Source of the DNA: CAZRQL01 sp964602415
GTDB taxonomy: Bacteria > Bacteroidota > Bacteroidia > Cytophagales > Flammeovirgaceae
Assembly (NCBI GenBank): GCA_964602415.1
Contig: CAZRQL010000010.1
Location: 33,247 to 97,246, forward strand
Direction: 5' to 3'
DNA: 64,000 nt
Shown: positions 37,201 to 44,694 of the stretch, in pieces
How the letters are laid out: every line of letters begins with the position of its first letter
Numbering within the stretch: the stretch's first letter is position 1
Notes under the pieces: model-generated
The model's database searches: none
The model's input: the letters and a program-made list of their open reading frames with translations, nothing else
Told to the model about the DNA's origin: nothing
Position numbers and translations under genes: made by a program

Positions 37201-37380
37201 TTCTTCGGCCCCCAAAGTAGGGGCTATAGTGATAACCTGAACTTGGTTGTTGGTAATGTCAGGGACGGCATCTATAGGCAGGCGGCTCAGCGAATAACTT
37301 CCAATGGCTACCAAAGCCAACACAAAAAGCCCCACAGTGGCTTTATTGTGTATCGAGAAGTAAATTAGGCGGTCAATCAT
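34288..37380 (-). CDS. Heavy-metal RND efflux permease, CzcA/CusA type
   Basis: This 1030-residue inner-membrane pump has the metal-RND TM4 signature DFGIIVDGAVIIVEA, which keeps both Asp residues and the Glu needed for cation-proton exchange. The N-terminus (RLPIDAVPDITNNQVQ) and the last helices (SSTALTLLVLPVLY) are complete. CusA-type pumps normally need a periplasmic adaptor and an outer-membrane channel. Neither is encoded next to it, so partners must be elsewhere or it may share those at 2839-5344. The metal cannot be told from the sequence alone. Confidence 0.94.
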   Translation of the reverse strand: MIDRLIYFSIHNKATVGLFVLALVAIGSYSLSRLPIDAVPDITNNQVQVITIAPTLGAEEIERLITAQVEYAVATLPNLVELRSVSRFGLSVITAVFEDGVETFRARQMIGERLALVADKIPAGLPMPEMMPPTTGLGEIYQYALRHKPNAPIHYTPMQLREIQDWMVKKRLLGVEGVAEVSSIGGYVKEYEIAINPERLRSYDLSLTQVADALNAANENSGGAYIQTGSTLSFIRGLGAINRPKEIGQVVLKTSRTSIPITVADVAEVKLGHAPRFGAMTDEDGECVGGIVLMLKGADSERTIANVKKRIEEINLNLPEGLYIEAFLDRTELIDKAIHTILGNLIEGALIVIFILVLMLGNIRAGLVMASVIPLSMLFAVSLMYAFGLSGNLMSLGAIDFGIIVDGAVIIVEAILHRLEHEHPTTQFQYNALVYESAAKIRSTAAFGEIIILIVYLPILTLQGVEGKMFVPMAMTVGFAILGAFLLSLTYVPMMAALVIRPSRYSGFSEKIILFLQALYLPVLKWILRKPIVVTTAAIGALVIAVILFLNLGGEFVPKLDEGDFALEVRLATGASLNNSIETTLKTSRLLLDSFPEVRGTIGKIGSSEIPTDPMPIEACDLMVLLKERENWRFGKEELAEKIKQVLEEHVPGVEFGFMQPIEMRFNELMTGAKQDVAITIYGEDMQKLAALAEKAAGLAQKIEGVEDIFTEKVGGLPEIAIKYRREKLAQYGLSVKDLNRTLRIGFAGEKTGVLFEGMRAFDIVVRLDTSFRKSLDQIKSLYVLLPNGKQVPIEEVAEIGLSAAPAQISRKNSQRKITVAFNVRGRDVESIVNELKQEFDASMDFPTGYYSHIGGQFENLIQAKARLAIALPIALLLIFSLLYFTFYSFKLASLIFIAVPFAAVGGVFALVLRGMNFSISAGVGFIALFGVAVLNGIVLIGYYDNLKKDGHNLASRILRGSIVRLRPVVMTALVASLGFLPMALSSSEGAEVQRPLATVVIGGLISSTALTLLVLPVLYAMLNSSKLTK

Positions 37381-37781
37381 GGCCGCAATATCTCACTTTA
37401 ATTCGCTCACCTTAAAATGGATAGACTGTTTAGATTTATTTTAAGAGAAAGGAATTTTTAAACCCGAATTAAGCAATAGTCAGAAACGGTATTTAGGGCT
37501 TAAATTATTGAGAATAAGCCATCCATATTGCGTGGGTGTACTCATTCTGTAAGGATAATATGTTTACAGAAAAACGGTACCACAGATGCCTGCGACCCCG
37601 TTGGGGTCGAATTCTACCAACGTATGAGTGGGCTATAAATATATGATGCCTACGGGATTGGCGTATTTATTACCAGTTAAGGATTAGAAAAATTTCTATT
37701 GCGTAATCCGGGTTAAATGCATTTACTATTAAAACACCTCAAAAATTTTAGCTTAATTTGCTTGAAATATTTCTTTCATTG
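37381..37781. other. Non-coding region with REP-like element
   Basis: I see no gene in these 400 bases. A perfect 7-bp inverted repeat lies at 37593-37609, and a related GATGCCT...CGGGATTGG segment follows at about 37646. The phosphatase gene promoter lies at the right end, where TTAATTTG at 37753-37760 is a near match to the -7 consensus. Confidence 0.6.
37587..37665. repeat. REP-like palindrome and direct repeat
   Basis: CGACCCC (37593-37599), loop GTT, GGGGTCG (37603-37609) form a perfect hairpin preceded by GATGCCT. GATGCCTACGGGATT recurs about 60 bases on. The pattern resembles dispersed intergenic repeats I have seen in Bacteroidota, but copies elsewhere cannot be checked here. Confidence 0.4.
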
Positions 37782-39851
37782 ATGAGATTTTTTGCAATAA
37801 TCTGTCTTTTTATATTGATTTACAGACCTTTGTCTGTTGCTGCAAATGATATTACAATAAAAATCTTTTATCTCAAGAATCATACTCATGACCTATCAGC
37901 GATTTTGAAACTGAATGATAGTTTATTTGCTAAAGTTGCTCAGGGTGAAACTTTGAATTTGGGATATACCGATTCTGCTGTTTGGATTAAGATTGTAGCT
38001 GAAAAAAATACCTTAAATAGAGACTGGAGGGTTAATATTCCTATTCCTTATATTGATACTTTAACGTTTTTTTACCCCGATAGTACAGGCCACTATCAAT
38101 CCATACAAACGGGATTTCATACATCATTTGATACCAGAGGGAATAACTTTTCAGATTTTGTTTTTCCGATTACCATATCTAAATACAAGGAAGTATTTTA
38201 TGTAAGGATAGCTACTTCGGGGCCGATGATATTGCCCATATATTTTGAAGGAGAAGATGATTTTTTTATCTCAAGGATTGAGATTACTTTGATTTCGGGT
38301 TTATTTTTTGGTGTACTGATAGCGATTTCTTTATACAATTTGCTTATCTATATTTCTCTTAGAGATCCGTCTTATGGGTTCAATACGTTGAGTATGTTTT
38401 CACTTGTGATGGTGATGGCTTGTGCTGAGGGCTATGCTTTCAAGTATTTATGGCCTTCAAACTCTATTTTCAACATACACTCTTTTAGCTTAAGCATGAT
38501 TTTTTTGGGAATATTTTCAGCCCTGACAGCAAGAAGTTTTCTTGAGAGTAAGATATATTCTCGTTCTTTGGATAAGTTAATTTTGTTGTTTGTTTACATA
38601 GGAGTTTTGCTTGTTGTAATTACTCTATTCTTTCCCACTTCATTTTATGCTAATCAATACCTGACTTTTACAGTTCCATTTTATCTAATAACCGGAGTAG
38701 TATGCTGGAAAAATGGAAACCGCACTGCTCGCTTTTTTATATTAGGATGGTTCTTTTACATATTGGGAGGCGTACTGGTAACGCTGAGAAATTTGGGAGT
38801 CCTGCCATATAATTTTTGGACTACCTACACTTCACAGATGGGGTCGGCTTTAGAGGCTATATTATTGGCTTTTGCTTTAAGTGACCGCTACCGCCTCATA
38901 AAACAAGAGAAACAAGAAGCTATGCAAAGAATAATTGAGTCTGAACTGAAAAATAGCCGCGAACTCGAATCCAAAGTCAAACAAAGAACCTTAGAATTGA
39001 ACGAAGCCAACTCCGAGCTTTATCAAGTCGTAGAAAAACTCAACGAAACCCTCAGTTTGGCCGAGAAACAAAAAGTTGAAATAGAGCGAAGTCACAGCAA
39101 AGTCTTATCAAGCATAAATTATGCAAGAAGAATACAAAGTGCTCTTTTGCCAACTTCTGAACAGATGAACATTCAATTTGGCGAAGGAGCTTATTTTATT
39201 TTCAATCGACCTAAAGATATCTTATCTGGAGACTTTTATTTCACTGCTCAAGTTGGAGGTTATACTTTCGTAGTGGTTGGCGATTGTACTGGTCATGGAG
39301 TTTCTGGCGCACTTATGAGCATAATTGGGATGAATCTTTTGAACGAGATTATTTATTCAAACGGCATATTAGATCCATCTAATATATCAGAGATGTTAGA
39401 ATACCGAATAAATAAACTTTTGTATGATAAAAATAAAATTTCGGATAGCATAGAAACCGCTATTGTCAGGATAGACAAAAAACAGCTAAAAATTGATTAC
39501 CTTATTAAAGGCATGTATGGTTTTTTGTTATCCAATGGCGATATTGAAGAACTAGAAAGAAGTCGCTCGAGTATTCATGGTGTTTCTATTGGTACTAAGT
39601 TTATTCAAAAGGAGACTTTTTATCTCCCCAGTTCAATTCTTTATTTGGCTTCAGATGGAATTTTTGACCAGTTTGGGGGGCACAAAAAGCAGAAATTTGG
39701 GAGAAAGCGGTTTATTTCTCTAATTCAGAGAAATGCAAGCAAATTAATAAGCAAACAAGAAGAGGTTTTTCAAACAGAAATATTGAATTATATTTCTCAA
39801 GGTAAAGAAAAACAAGTGGATGATATTTTAGTTTTCGGTTTAAGGCTGTAA
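37782..39851 (+). CDS. 7TMR-DISM receptor with SpoIIE-type PP2C phosphatase domain
   Basis: This 689-residue protein has a signal peptide, a periplasmic DISM sensory domain (about residues 25-175), seven membrane helices (about 180-385; FFGVLIAISLYNLLIYISLR), a coiled coil (390-450) and a SpoIIE-type PP2C phosphatase domain (about 460-689). The phosphatase motifs are RPKDILSGDFYF, GDCTGHGVSGALMS and LASDGIFDQFGG. I start it at the ATG at 37782; a TTG 8 codons upstream is possible. Such proteins usually switch anti-sigma antagonists on and off, but no partner is encoded nearby. Confidence 0.93.
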   Translation: MRFFAIICLFILIYRPLSVAANDITIKIFYLKNHTHDLSAILKLNDSLFAKVAQGETLNLGYTDSAVWIKIVAEKNTLNRDWRVNIPIPYIDTLTFFYPDSTGHYQSIQTGFHTSFDTRGNNFSDFVFPITISKYKEVFYVRIATSGPMILPIYFEGEDDFFISRIEITLISGLFFGVLIAISLYNLLIYISLRDPSYGFNTLSMFSLVMVMACAEGYAFKYLWPSNSIFNIHSFSLSMIFLGIFSALTARSFLESKIYSRSLDKLILLFVYIGVLLVVITLFFPTSFYANQYLTFTVPFYLITGVVCWKNGNRTARFFILGWFFYILGGVLVTLRNLGVLPYNFWTTYTSQMGSALEAILLAFALSDRYRLIKQEKQEAMQRIIESELKNSRELESKVKQRTLELNEANSELYQVVEKLNETLSLAEKQKVEIERSHSKVLSSINYARRIQSALLPTSEQMNIQFGEGAYFIFNRPKDILSGDFYFTAQVGGYTFVVVGDCTGHGVSGALMSIIGMNLLNEIIYSNGILDPSNISEMLEYRINKLLYDKNKISDSIETAIVRIDKKQLKIDYLIKGMYGFLLSNGDIEELERSRSSIHGVSIGTKFIQKETFYLPSSILYLASDGIFDQFGGHKKQKFGRKRFISLIQRNASKLISKQEEVFQTEILNYISQGKEKQVDDILVFGLRL

Positions 39852-39867
39852 GGATTTTTACAAGCTT

Positions 39868-40344
39868 TTATCTAATCTCAAACTCATGAAAAGCGTACCT
39901 GATGCCGTTTTCAGAGGTTTGCCAAGTTCCCGGTTGTGCATTTTTGTAAGTGGGTAGTTTGAAATAGGTATCACCTTCAAAATTCCCCTCCACTTCTGTC
40001 AAGTATATTTTTTGCACCCATGGCAAAAATGACTCATATATTTTTGCCCCTCCGATAACAAAAAGTTCGGTTTCTGAGAGGCTTTTAGCCCGTTCGATGG
40101 CTTGCTCCGGACTTTGCACAATATGATAGCCTTCCCCAACTTTTTTTTGCGAAGTCAAAATGATATTGTGTCTTCCCGGCAGCGGTCTGCCAATAGATTC
40201 AAATGTGTTTCTCCCCATCACTACGCAATGCCCCCAAGTTTTGGTCTTGAAAAACTGTAAGTCTTCTTTGAGTTTCCATGGCAGGCGGCCTTCTTTTCCA
40301 ATAACTCCATTTTGTGCAGCCGCTACGATATAACTAATTGTCAT
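39868..40344 (-). CDS. folA: Dihydrofolate reductase
   Basis: This 158-residue enzyme reduces dihydrofolate to tetrahydrofolate with NADPH for thymidylate and purine synthesis. Family motifs are IGKEGRLPWKLKEDLQFF with the acidic catalytic residue, VVMGRNTFESIGRPLPGR, and FVIGGAKIY. Usual length. thyA, the common partner gene, is not adjacent. The promoter sits between the gldJ terminator and the start codon and predicts a leaderless mRNA. Confidence 0.95.
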   Translation of the reverse strand: MTISYIVAAAQNGVIGKEGRLPWKLKEDLQFFKTKTWGHCVVMGRNTFESIGRPLPGRHNIILTSQKKVGEGYHIVQSPEQAIERAKSLSETELFVIGGAKIYESFLPWVQKIYLTEVEGNFEGDTYFKLPTYKNAQPGTWQTSENGIRYAFHEFEIR

Positions 40345-40348
40345 AGTT

Positions 40349-40356
40349 CAAATTTA
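40349..40356 (-). promoter_or_regulatory. -7 promoter element of folA
   Basis: TAAATTTG on the minus strand matches TAnnTTTG. Only four bases separate it from the ATG at 40344, so the transcript should begin at or beside the start codon. Confidence 0.5.
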
Positions 40357-40360
40357 AAAC

Positions 40361-40389
40361 AAAAAAACCATCTTTATTCAAGATGGTTT
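40361..40389 (-). terminator. Rho-independent terminator of gldJ
   Basis: On the minus strand, AAACCATCTT and AAGATGGTTT form a 10-bp stem with a 5-base loop, and the 3' arm leads into a run of seven T. It is 22 bp past the gldJ stop. Confidence 0.88.
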
Positions 40390-40410
40390 CTTATTCGAAA
40401 TTATGAAATG

Positions 40411-41703
40411 CTAATAATTAGAGCCAGCGCGTATCATCGCACAACGGAATCCAATAGTAGCTGTACTTGAGTCCTGATCCAAGAAGCGGCGTACACCGGG
40501 AGACAAGAAATAAGCGACATCTTTCCAAGAACCACCTTTGTAAACACGAACCGCATCTTCTATGGCATTTGACAAGAAAGTGGTGTAGTTGGTGCGGTCA
40601 TAAACGTAGTTAGGATTGTCGCCGTCCAAGAAATAACCTCTTTCTTTTTTACCGTGTTGTTTGGTAACAGGGTCGTAATCGGTACGGACAGGGTTCAAAT
40701 CATCCATGTCGGTGTAGGAAAGCGGACGATAAATATCTTCTACCCACTCGTTTACGTTACCGGCCATATTGTAGAGGCCAAAATCATTTGGCGGAAAGGC
40801 GTATATCCACTGAGTAATCATTGCGCCGTCGTTGAGTTTGCCGGCTATACCTGCATAGTCGCCTCGTCCACGTTTGAAGTTAGCAAGGAATATGCCCATT
40901 TGCTCGCCATAAGGATTGCGGGTAGAGTGGCCATTCCAAGGGTAAAGGCGCATTTGCGCTAAGTTTTCATCATTGTATTGCAGACCAATGTAGGCCATAG
41001 CTGCGTATTCCCATTCGGCTTCAGTAGGCAAACGATAGGCAGGAAGAGCAATACCGCTTTCAAGAGGCAAAATCAACTTTCCTTCTGTGTCATATACTTC
41101 ATCTTCTGAATACCCTGCATCATCCCCCAATTTTACATTGGTAGCACGCGTGCGCCAGTTGCAATATTCAGTCGCCTGAAGCCAGTTTACACCCACCACA
41201 GGGGAGAAACGAAAACCGGGATAGCGAAAATAATAATCAACATAAGGATCATTGAAGGCAAGTTCGCGAGCCCAAACGGTGGTGTCAGGCAAAGCCTCGT
41301 CAAACTGAGATTGTTGGTATTTACCTTCCTGAATACCCATTTCAAGGTCATAGAGGTACTCCAACCAGTGTACGTTGGCAACCTCTGTTTCGTCCATGTA
41401 AAAAGAGGCAATTGTTACTGTTCTTTCTAAGTTGTCGCGGGTGTTGAGGATATCTTCTTCAAAAGAACCCAAAGTAATGCGTCCACCTTCTATAAAAATC
41501 AGACCGGGACCTTCAGGTTGTCCGGCAAAGGGTTGTAACTGGAAGTCGCCGTCATTTTTGCCGTTGTAAGATCTGCCTGTTTTGGTACTGGCTTTTCCCG
41601 GCTTTGAACTTGTCGGCTGAGTGTCTTTGTTACAACTCGAAAAGGTCGCGGCAGCCACAACAGCCGCTGCCAACACGAGGGTAAAGCTTTTTGCGCTAAT
41701 CAT
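40411..41703 (-). CDS. gldJ: GldJ-like gliding/T9SS lipoprotein (SUMF1 fold without catalytic Cys)
   Basis: This 430-residue lipoprotein (lipobox FSSC, Cys24) has a formylglycine-generating-enzyme (SUMF1) fold: GPGLIFIEGGRITLGSFEED, FYMDETEVANVHWLEYLYDL, RLPTEAEWEYAAMA, MAGNVNEWVEDIYR and VYKGGSWKD. ALPDTTVWARELAFNDPY is typical of GldJ/GldK. The Cys pair of true formylglycine enzymes is missing near the end (LSPGVRRFLDQ), so it should be structural, needed for gliding and type IX secretion. I prefer GldJ over GldK because gldL, gldM and gldN are not next to it. It has its own promoter and terminator. Confidence 0.85.
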   Translation of the reverse strand: MISAKSFTLVLAAAVVAAATFSSCNKDTQPTSSKPGKASTKTGRSYNGKNDGDFQLQPFAGQPEGPGLIFIEGGRITLGSFEEDILNTRDNLERTVTIASFYMDETEVANVHWLEYLYDLEMGIQEGKYQQSQFDEALPDTTVWARELAFNDPYVDYYFRYPGFRFSPVVGVNWLQATEYCNWRTRATNVKLGDDAGYSEDEVYDTEGKLILPLESGIALPAYRLPTEAEWEYAAMAYIGLQYNDENLAQMRLYPWNGHSTRNPYGEQMGIFLANFKRGRGDYAGIAGKLNDGAMITQWIYAFPPNDFGLYNMAGNVNEWVEDIYRPLSYTDMDDLNPVRTDYDPVTKQHGKKERGYFLDGDNPNYVYDRTNYTTFLSNAIEDAVRVYKGGSWKDVAYFLSPGVRRFLDQDSSTATIGFRCAMIRAGSNY

Positions 41704-41736
41704 GTTTAATATTTAGATGTTTTTTTATACAAGATA

Positions 41737-41744
41737 CAAATTTA
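41737..41744 (-). promoter_or_regulatory. -7 promoter element of gldJ
   Basis: TAAATTTG on the minus strand matches TAnnTTTG. The predicted leader is about 30 bases. Confidence 0.45.
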
Positions 41745-41834
41745 CTTCAATACATTCAACCAATATCATACCAAATTTTTTTTCGTATTGTTCTCAAGCA
41801 GCAAAATTTGGCTTTTGTTTTCATTTCCAATGGG

Positions 41835-42266
41835 TTACTTTAGACCTAAAAAAATAAAAAGAGCAAGTCCCACCGCCACTAAGGTTTTTTCAAACTCTCG
41901 GGGATGAACCCAAGATTTATCGGGCTGTATGTAATAAAGCAGCAATACCACAAAACCCGCAATCGAACCTTGTACAATTAAATTGGCTCCTTGGGGATGT
42001 TCTATCATAGTCAGCAAAATGGCTACTTGGCAAATAGCCCTCACCAGGGGCATGGCTCTGACCAAAAACTTCATCATCGGCAGCGTAGCGAAATTTTTGC
42101 GCCCAAATTCAGCCACAGAAACTAAGGAAAGAGTCCCCATACCGGCTATGAGAAATATTGAGCTGTAAGGTAAATTTGCGAGTTTTAAAATAATACCTCC
42201 AATAGCGACCAATAAGGCGACAGTCTCGATGCGAGGGAGAATTTCCGAATAAAAATAATCTTTCAT
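41835..42266 (-). CDS. Small integral membrane protein, hypothetical
   Basis: This 143-residue protein has about four hydrophobic helices (for example IETVALLVAIGGIILKLANL, SSIFLIAGMGTLSLVSVA, SIAGFVVLLLYYI and LVAVGLALFIFLGL). I do not recognise the family. It follows the methyltransferase gene on the same strand after 48 bp and may be the last gene of the rpsT-side cluster. Confidence 0.72.
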   Translation of the reverse strand: MKDYFYSEILPRIETVALLVAIGGIILKLANLPYSSIFLIAGMGTLSLVSVAEFGRKNFATLPMMKFLVRAMPLVRAICQVAILLTMIEHPQGANLIVQGSIAGFVVLLLYYIQPDKSWVHPREFEKTLVAVGLALFIFLGLK

Positions 42267-42314
42267 AATTTAGAGTTTGTGTTAAACAGAAAATTTAGCT
42301 GCGAGCAACACAAA

Positions 42315-43115
42315 CTAATTTCTCGGCTTTATCAAATAATAGACGCAAGTGGTAACAAAGTTTCTCAAAAAGGGTAAATGAGCTAAAAAAGCCAACTGTT
42401 TGCGGGGTTTAAGCCCAAACTTAAGCTCATAAATCGGATTGATGAGATAAAATCTTTTTACAGCCAATTCATAACCGGTCATTTTGCAAATTCTTTCAAA
42501 CCGTTCTATTGAGATACCTGTATCCCAAACTTCAAGCAAGGCCTCAACGGTGGTGTCGGATTCTTTAAATACACGTAAAAGTTGGGCGTATAAGCCCCTG
42601 GGCAATAGATGAATGTAGGGCGTTTTGCTCAAAATTTTGCTCTGGCAAATTTGTTGATGCCCCCCAAAAGGCATTTGCCAAGGCGGAAAGCCCAAAAAAA
42701 TCATGCCTTGGGGTGCAAGAAGGTATTTGATGGCTTGTAGCAAACGTGCTTGATTGTGAATGTGTTCAATCACGTCTTTGAATACAATCAAATCAAATTG
42801 CGCTTTAAATCTCGCATCTTCTACCATGTCATAAATGTCGGCCTGAACCACTTTGGCTCTTTGAGCCGCAATCGAATCCGCCATGAACTGCTTAAACAGC
42901 TCAACCCTTTGGTTATCTAACTCAACGCCAAGTCCTTCACAGCCCCTATCAACAAAGGCTTTAAGCACTCCGCCTTCTCCGCAACCTACTTCCACGACTT
43001 TCATTTCGGGACGCAAAGGCAAAACGGTTTCTATAAAAGGGATGACATATTTTTCAGTGTTGAGGCACTGATGTTTGAAATACAGTTTTTTATCAGAATG
43101 AAAATGGAAGGCCAT
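42315..43115 (-). CDS. Class I SAM-dependent methyltransferase
   Basis: This 266-residue protein carries the SAM-binding motif VVEVGCGEGGVLKAF (about residues 41-55), an acidic strand-2 end (GVELD) and the DLIVFKDVIEHIHN segment typical of small-molecule and lipid methyltransferases of UbiG/Coq5 style. I start it at the ATG at 43115; an upstream TTG overlaps the ABC gene stop. The acceptor is unknown. It is likely co-transcribed with the LolD-like ATPase, 23 bp upstream. Confidence 0.87.
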   Translation of the reverse strand: MAFHFHSDKKLYFKHQCLNTEKYVIPFIETVLPLRPEMKVVEVGCGEGGVLKAFVDRGCEGLGVELDNQRVELFKQFMADSIAAQRAKVVQADIYDMVEDARFKAQFDLIVFKDVIEHIHNQARLLQAIKYLLAPQGMIFLGFPPWQMPFGGHQQICQSKILSKTPYIHLLPRGLYAQLLRVFKESDTTVEALLEVWDTGISIERFERICKMTGYELAVKRFYLINPIYELKFGLKPRKQLAFLAHLPFLRNFVTTCVYYLIKPRN

Positions 43116-43138
43116 AGGTTTTGAGTGCCGCAATATAC

Positions 43139-43813
43139 TCAAACCAATTTGCCTGCCACCAACTCTAAGCGTTGGTCTATGATAGGGTGCTGCTGTACAA
43201 AGGAATCGTGAGAGGTGATGATGATGGTTTTGCCTTGTTGTTTGAGCGACTCAAATTCTTCCAAAATCGTTTGGGATGTGTTGCGGTCAAGGTGAGAAGT
43301 GGGTTCATCGGCACAAATGAGTGGCGGGTCGCAAACCAAAGCCCTGGCGATGGCCACTCTTTGTTTTTCGCCACCGGACAAATTGGAGGTCAATGATTTG
43401 ATTTTGTGGTCAATATGAACCCTTTTTGCGGCTTGAAAAGCCCTTTGGCTTAATTGACGACTTGCCAGTCCGGCGGGAAGCAATCCCAAAAATATATTTT
43501 GTTCAACAGTGAGATTTTCTATCAAATTGAAGTGTTGGAAGACGATGCCGATTTTTTCTTGTCTGATTTTTGTCAAAAATCGTTCGGGTAGGGAACTTAC
43601 CTGATGGCCTTCGATGAAATATTTACCACTTGTTGGGCGAGACAGGCAACTAATCAAACTCAGCAACGTGGTTTTGCCCGAACCCGACGGGCCGCTCAAA
43701 AGCGCACAACTACCCGCTTCGATTTCAAAATCAATGGCTTCAATGGCATTGACTTGATCAGGATAGCCTTTTTTGTAAACCTTTGATAGATTTTCTGCAA
43801 CTAAAAATTTCAT
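43139..43813 (-). CDS. ABC transporter ATP-binding protein, LolD/MacB-like
   Basis: This 224-residue ATPase has Walker A GPSGSGKTTLL, Q-loop FQHFNLIENLTVEQN, signature LSGGEKQRVAIARA and Walker B LICADEPTSHLD, matching the LolD/MacB branch that drives lipoprotein release or peptide export. No membrane partner is encoded beside it. The start codon at 43813 directly follows the T-run of the rpsT terminator. Confidence 0.9.
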   Translation of the reverse strand: MKFLVAENLSKVYKKGYPDQVNAIEAIDFEIEAGSCALLSGPSGSGKTTLLSLISCLSRPTSGKYFIEGHQVSSLPERFLTKIRQEKIGIVFQHFNLIENLTVEQNIFLGLLPAGLASRQLSQRAFQAAKRVHIDHKIKSLTSNLSGGEKQRVAIARALVCDPPLICADEPTSHLDRNTSQTILEEFESLKQQGKTIIITSHDSFVQQHPIIDQRLELVAGKLV

Positions 43814-43838
43814 AAAAAAAGGCAGCCTCAGCCGCCCT
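43814..43838 (-). terminator. Terminator of rpsT, abutting the next start codon
   Basis: On the minus strand, GGCGGC pairs with GCTGCC (one G-U pair, formed only in the minus-strand RNA), followed by seven T that run straight into the ATG of the LolD-like gene. Confidence 0.75.
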
Positions 43839-43860
43839 TATTTCCGATTCATTATTCTAA

Positions 43861-44115
43861 TTAAGAAAGCGAATTGACAAATTTGGCCAATTTAGATTTT
43901 TTGTTGGCCGCGTTGTTTTTGTGTATAATGTTTCTCTTCGCCAGTTTGTCAATCATGCCCGCCACCCTGCGGTACATTTCTTGAGCCTCATTTTTTTCAG
44001 TCATTGCGCGAAGCCGCTTGATAAATGTTTTGGCAGTTTTCAATTGGTAACGATTTAAAAGCCTTCTTGCGGCAGTTTTTCTAATTCTTTTGATAGCGGA
44101 CTTATGATTGGCCAT
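43861..44115 (-). CDS. rpsT: 30S ribosomal protein S20
   Basis: This 84-residue basic protein binds 16S rRNA. The N-terminus MANHKSAIKRIRKTAARRL and the helical hairpin with KNNAANKKSKLAKFV are characteristic. It has its own promoter and a terminator directly after it, as is usual for rpsT. Confidence 0.97.
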   Translation of the reverse strand: MANHKSAIKRIRKTAARRLLNRYQLKTAKTFIKRLRAMTEKNEAQEMYRRVAGMIDKLAKRNIIHKNNAANKKSKLAKFVNSLS

Positions 44116-44138
44116 GCTTAAGTTCTATTTTAGGGCTG

Positions 44139-44146
44139 CAAAGTTA
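44139..44146 (-). promoter_or_regulatory. -7 promoter element of rpsT
   Basis: TAACTTTG followed by C on the minus strand is identical to the rpoB element. The predicted leader is about 20 bases. A CAAA on the plus strand 17 bases away is a possible -33 TTTG. Confidence 0.6.
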
Positions 44147-44198
44147 GCCCAAATTTTTAAAAGCAAAAAAAAAATTCATTATCATAAAATAAATTCCT

Positions 44199-44206
44199 TA
44201 TTTTTG
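44199..44206 (+). promoter_or_regulatory. -7 promoter element of the MerC-like gene
   Basis: TATTTTTG followed by C matches TAnnTTTG. The predicted leader is about 12 bases. Confidence 0.5.
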
Positions 44207-44219
44207 CAATGAAGTTGCA
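44205..44219. promoter_or_regulatory. TGCAA-N5-TTGCA palindrome, possible metalloregulator operator
   Basis: TGCAA (44205-44209) and TTGCA (44215-44219) are separated by 5 bases, covering the predicted transcription start and ending 2 bases before the ATG of the MerC-like gene. The position fits a Fur/Zur-type repressor site. The arms are short, so chance is possible. Confidence 0.35.
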
Positions 44220-44221
44220 TT

Positions 44222-44593
44222 ATGACAAAACAAAAATTATCTAAGTTATCGCCTGATCAGATTGGAGTGTTAAGCTCTTTGCTGTGTTTGTTACACTGTT
44301 TGGCCACACCTTTTTTGCTTGTAGGTCTGGCCCAAACGACTCATTTACATCTATTTGGTTTGGAATTTGTTTTTCTGGCGGTAAGTTTTTGGGCTATGGT
44401 TCAAGCCCTCAAAGCCAGCAGAACTAAATTGATGAGTTTCGCATTTATTATCAGTTATTTACTTCTGATAGTCGGCTTTCTACTTGCTCATTATGAAGTT
44501 TTTTTTCCCTATCTGATGCATGTAGCATCGCTTTTACTTGTTGCCTTGCACTATTTTAACTTAAAAACATGCAGTCCGGCCAGAGTGGTGTAA
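44222..44593 (+). CDS. MerC-domain membrane protein
   Basis: This 123-residue protein has four hydrophobic helices. The first holds the MerC-type segment SSLLCLLHCLATPFLL with a Cys-x3-Cys-like metal-binding pair (Cys22 and Cys26). MerC proteins move mercuric ions, but Bacteroidota members are often thought to relate to other metals such as zinc or copper. A palindrome over the start site suggests metal-responsive control. No mer genes are nearby. Confidence 0.8.
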   Translation: MTKQKLSKLSPDQIGVLSSLLCLLHCLATPFLLVGLAQTTHLHLFGLEFVFLAVSFWAMVQALKASRTKLMSFAFIISYLLLIVGFLLAHYEVFFPYLMHVASLLLVALHYFNLKTCSPARVV

Positions 44594-44694
44594 ATCCGCC
44601 AACTAAAAGCAGCTCTTGCAAATTGATTTCTTGTTAGCGAGCAGATAGTTTTTTTTGTAAATCTAATTTGTATTAGCTCCAACTATTTAGTTGC

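Noticed and set aside
40411..41703. Formylglycine-generating (sulfatase-activating) enzyme
   Set aside because: The SUMF1 fold is present, but the catalytic Cys pair is missing and the sequence is of GldJ/GldK type.
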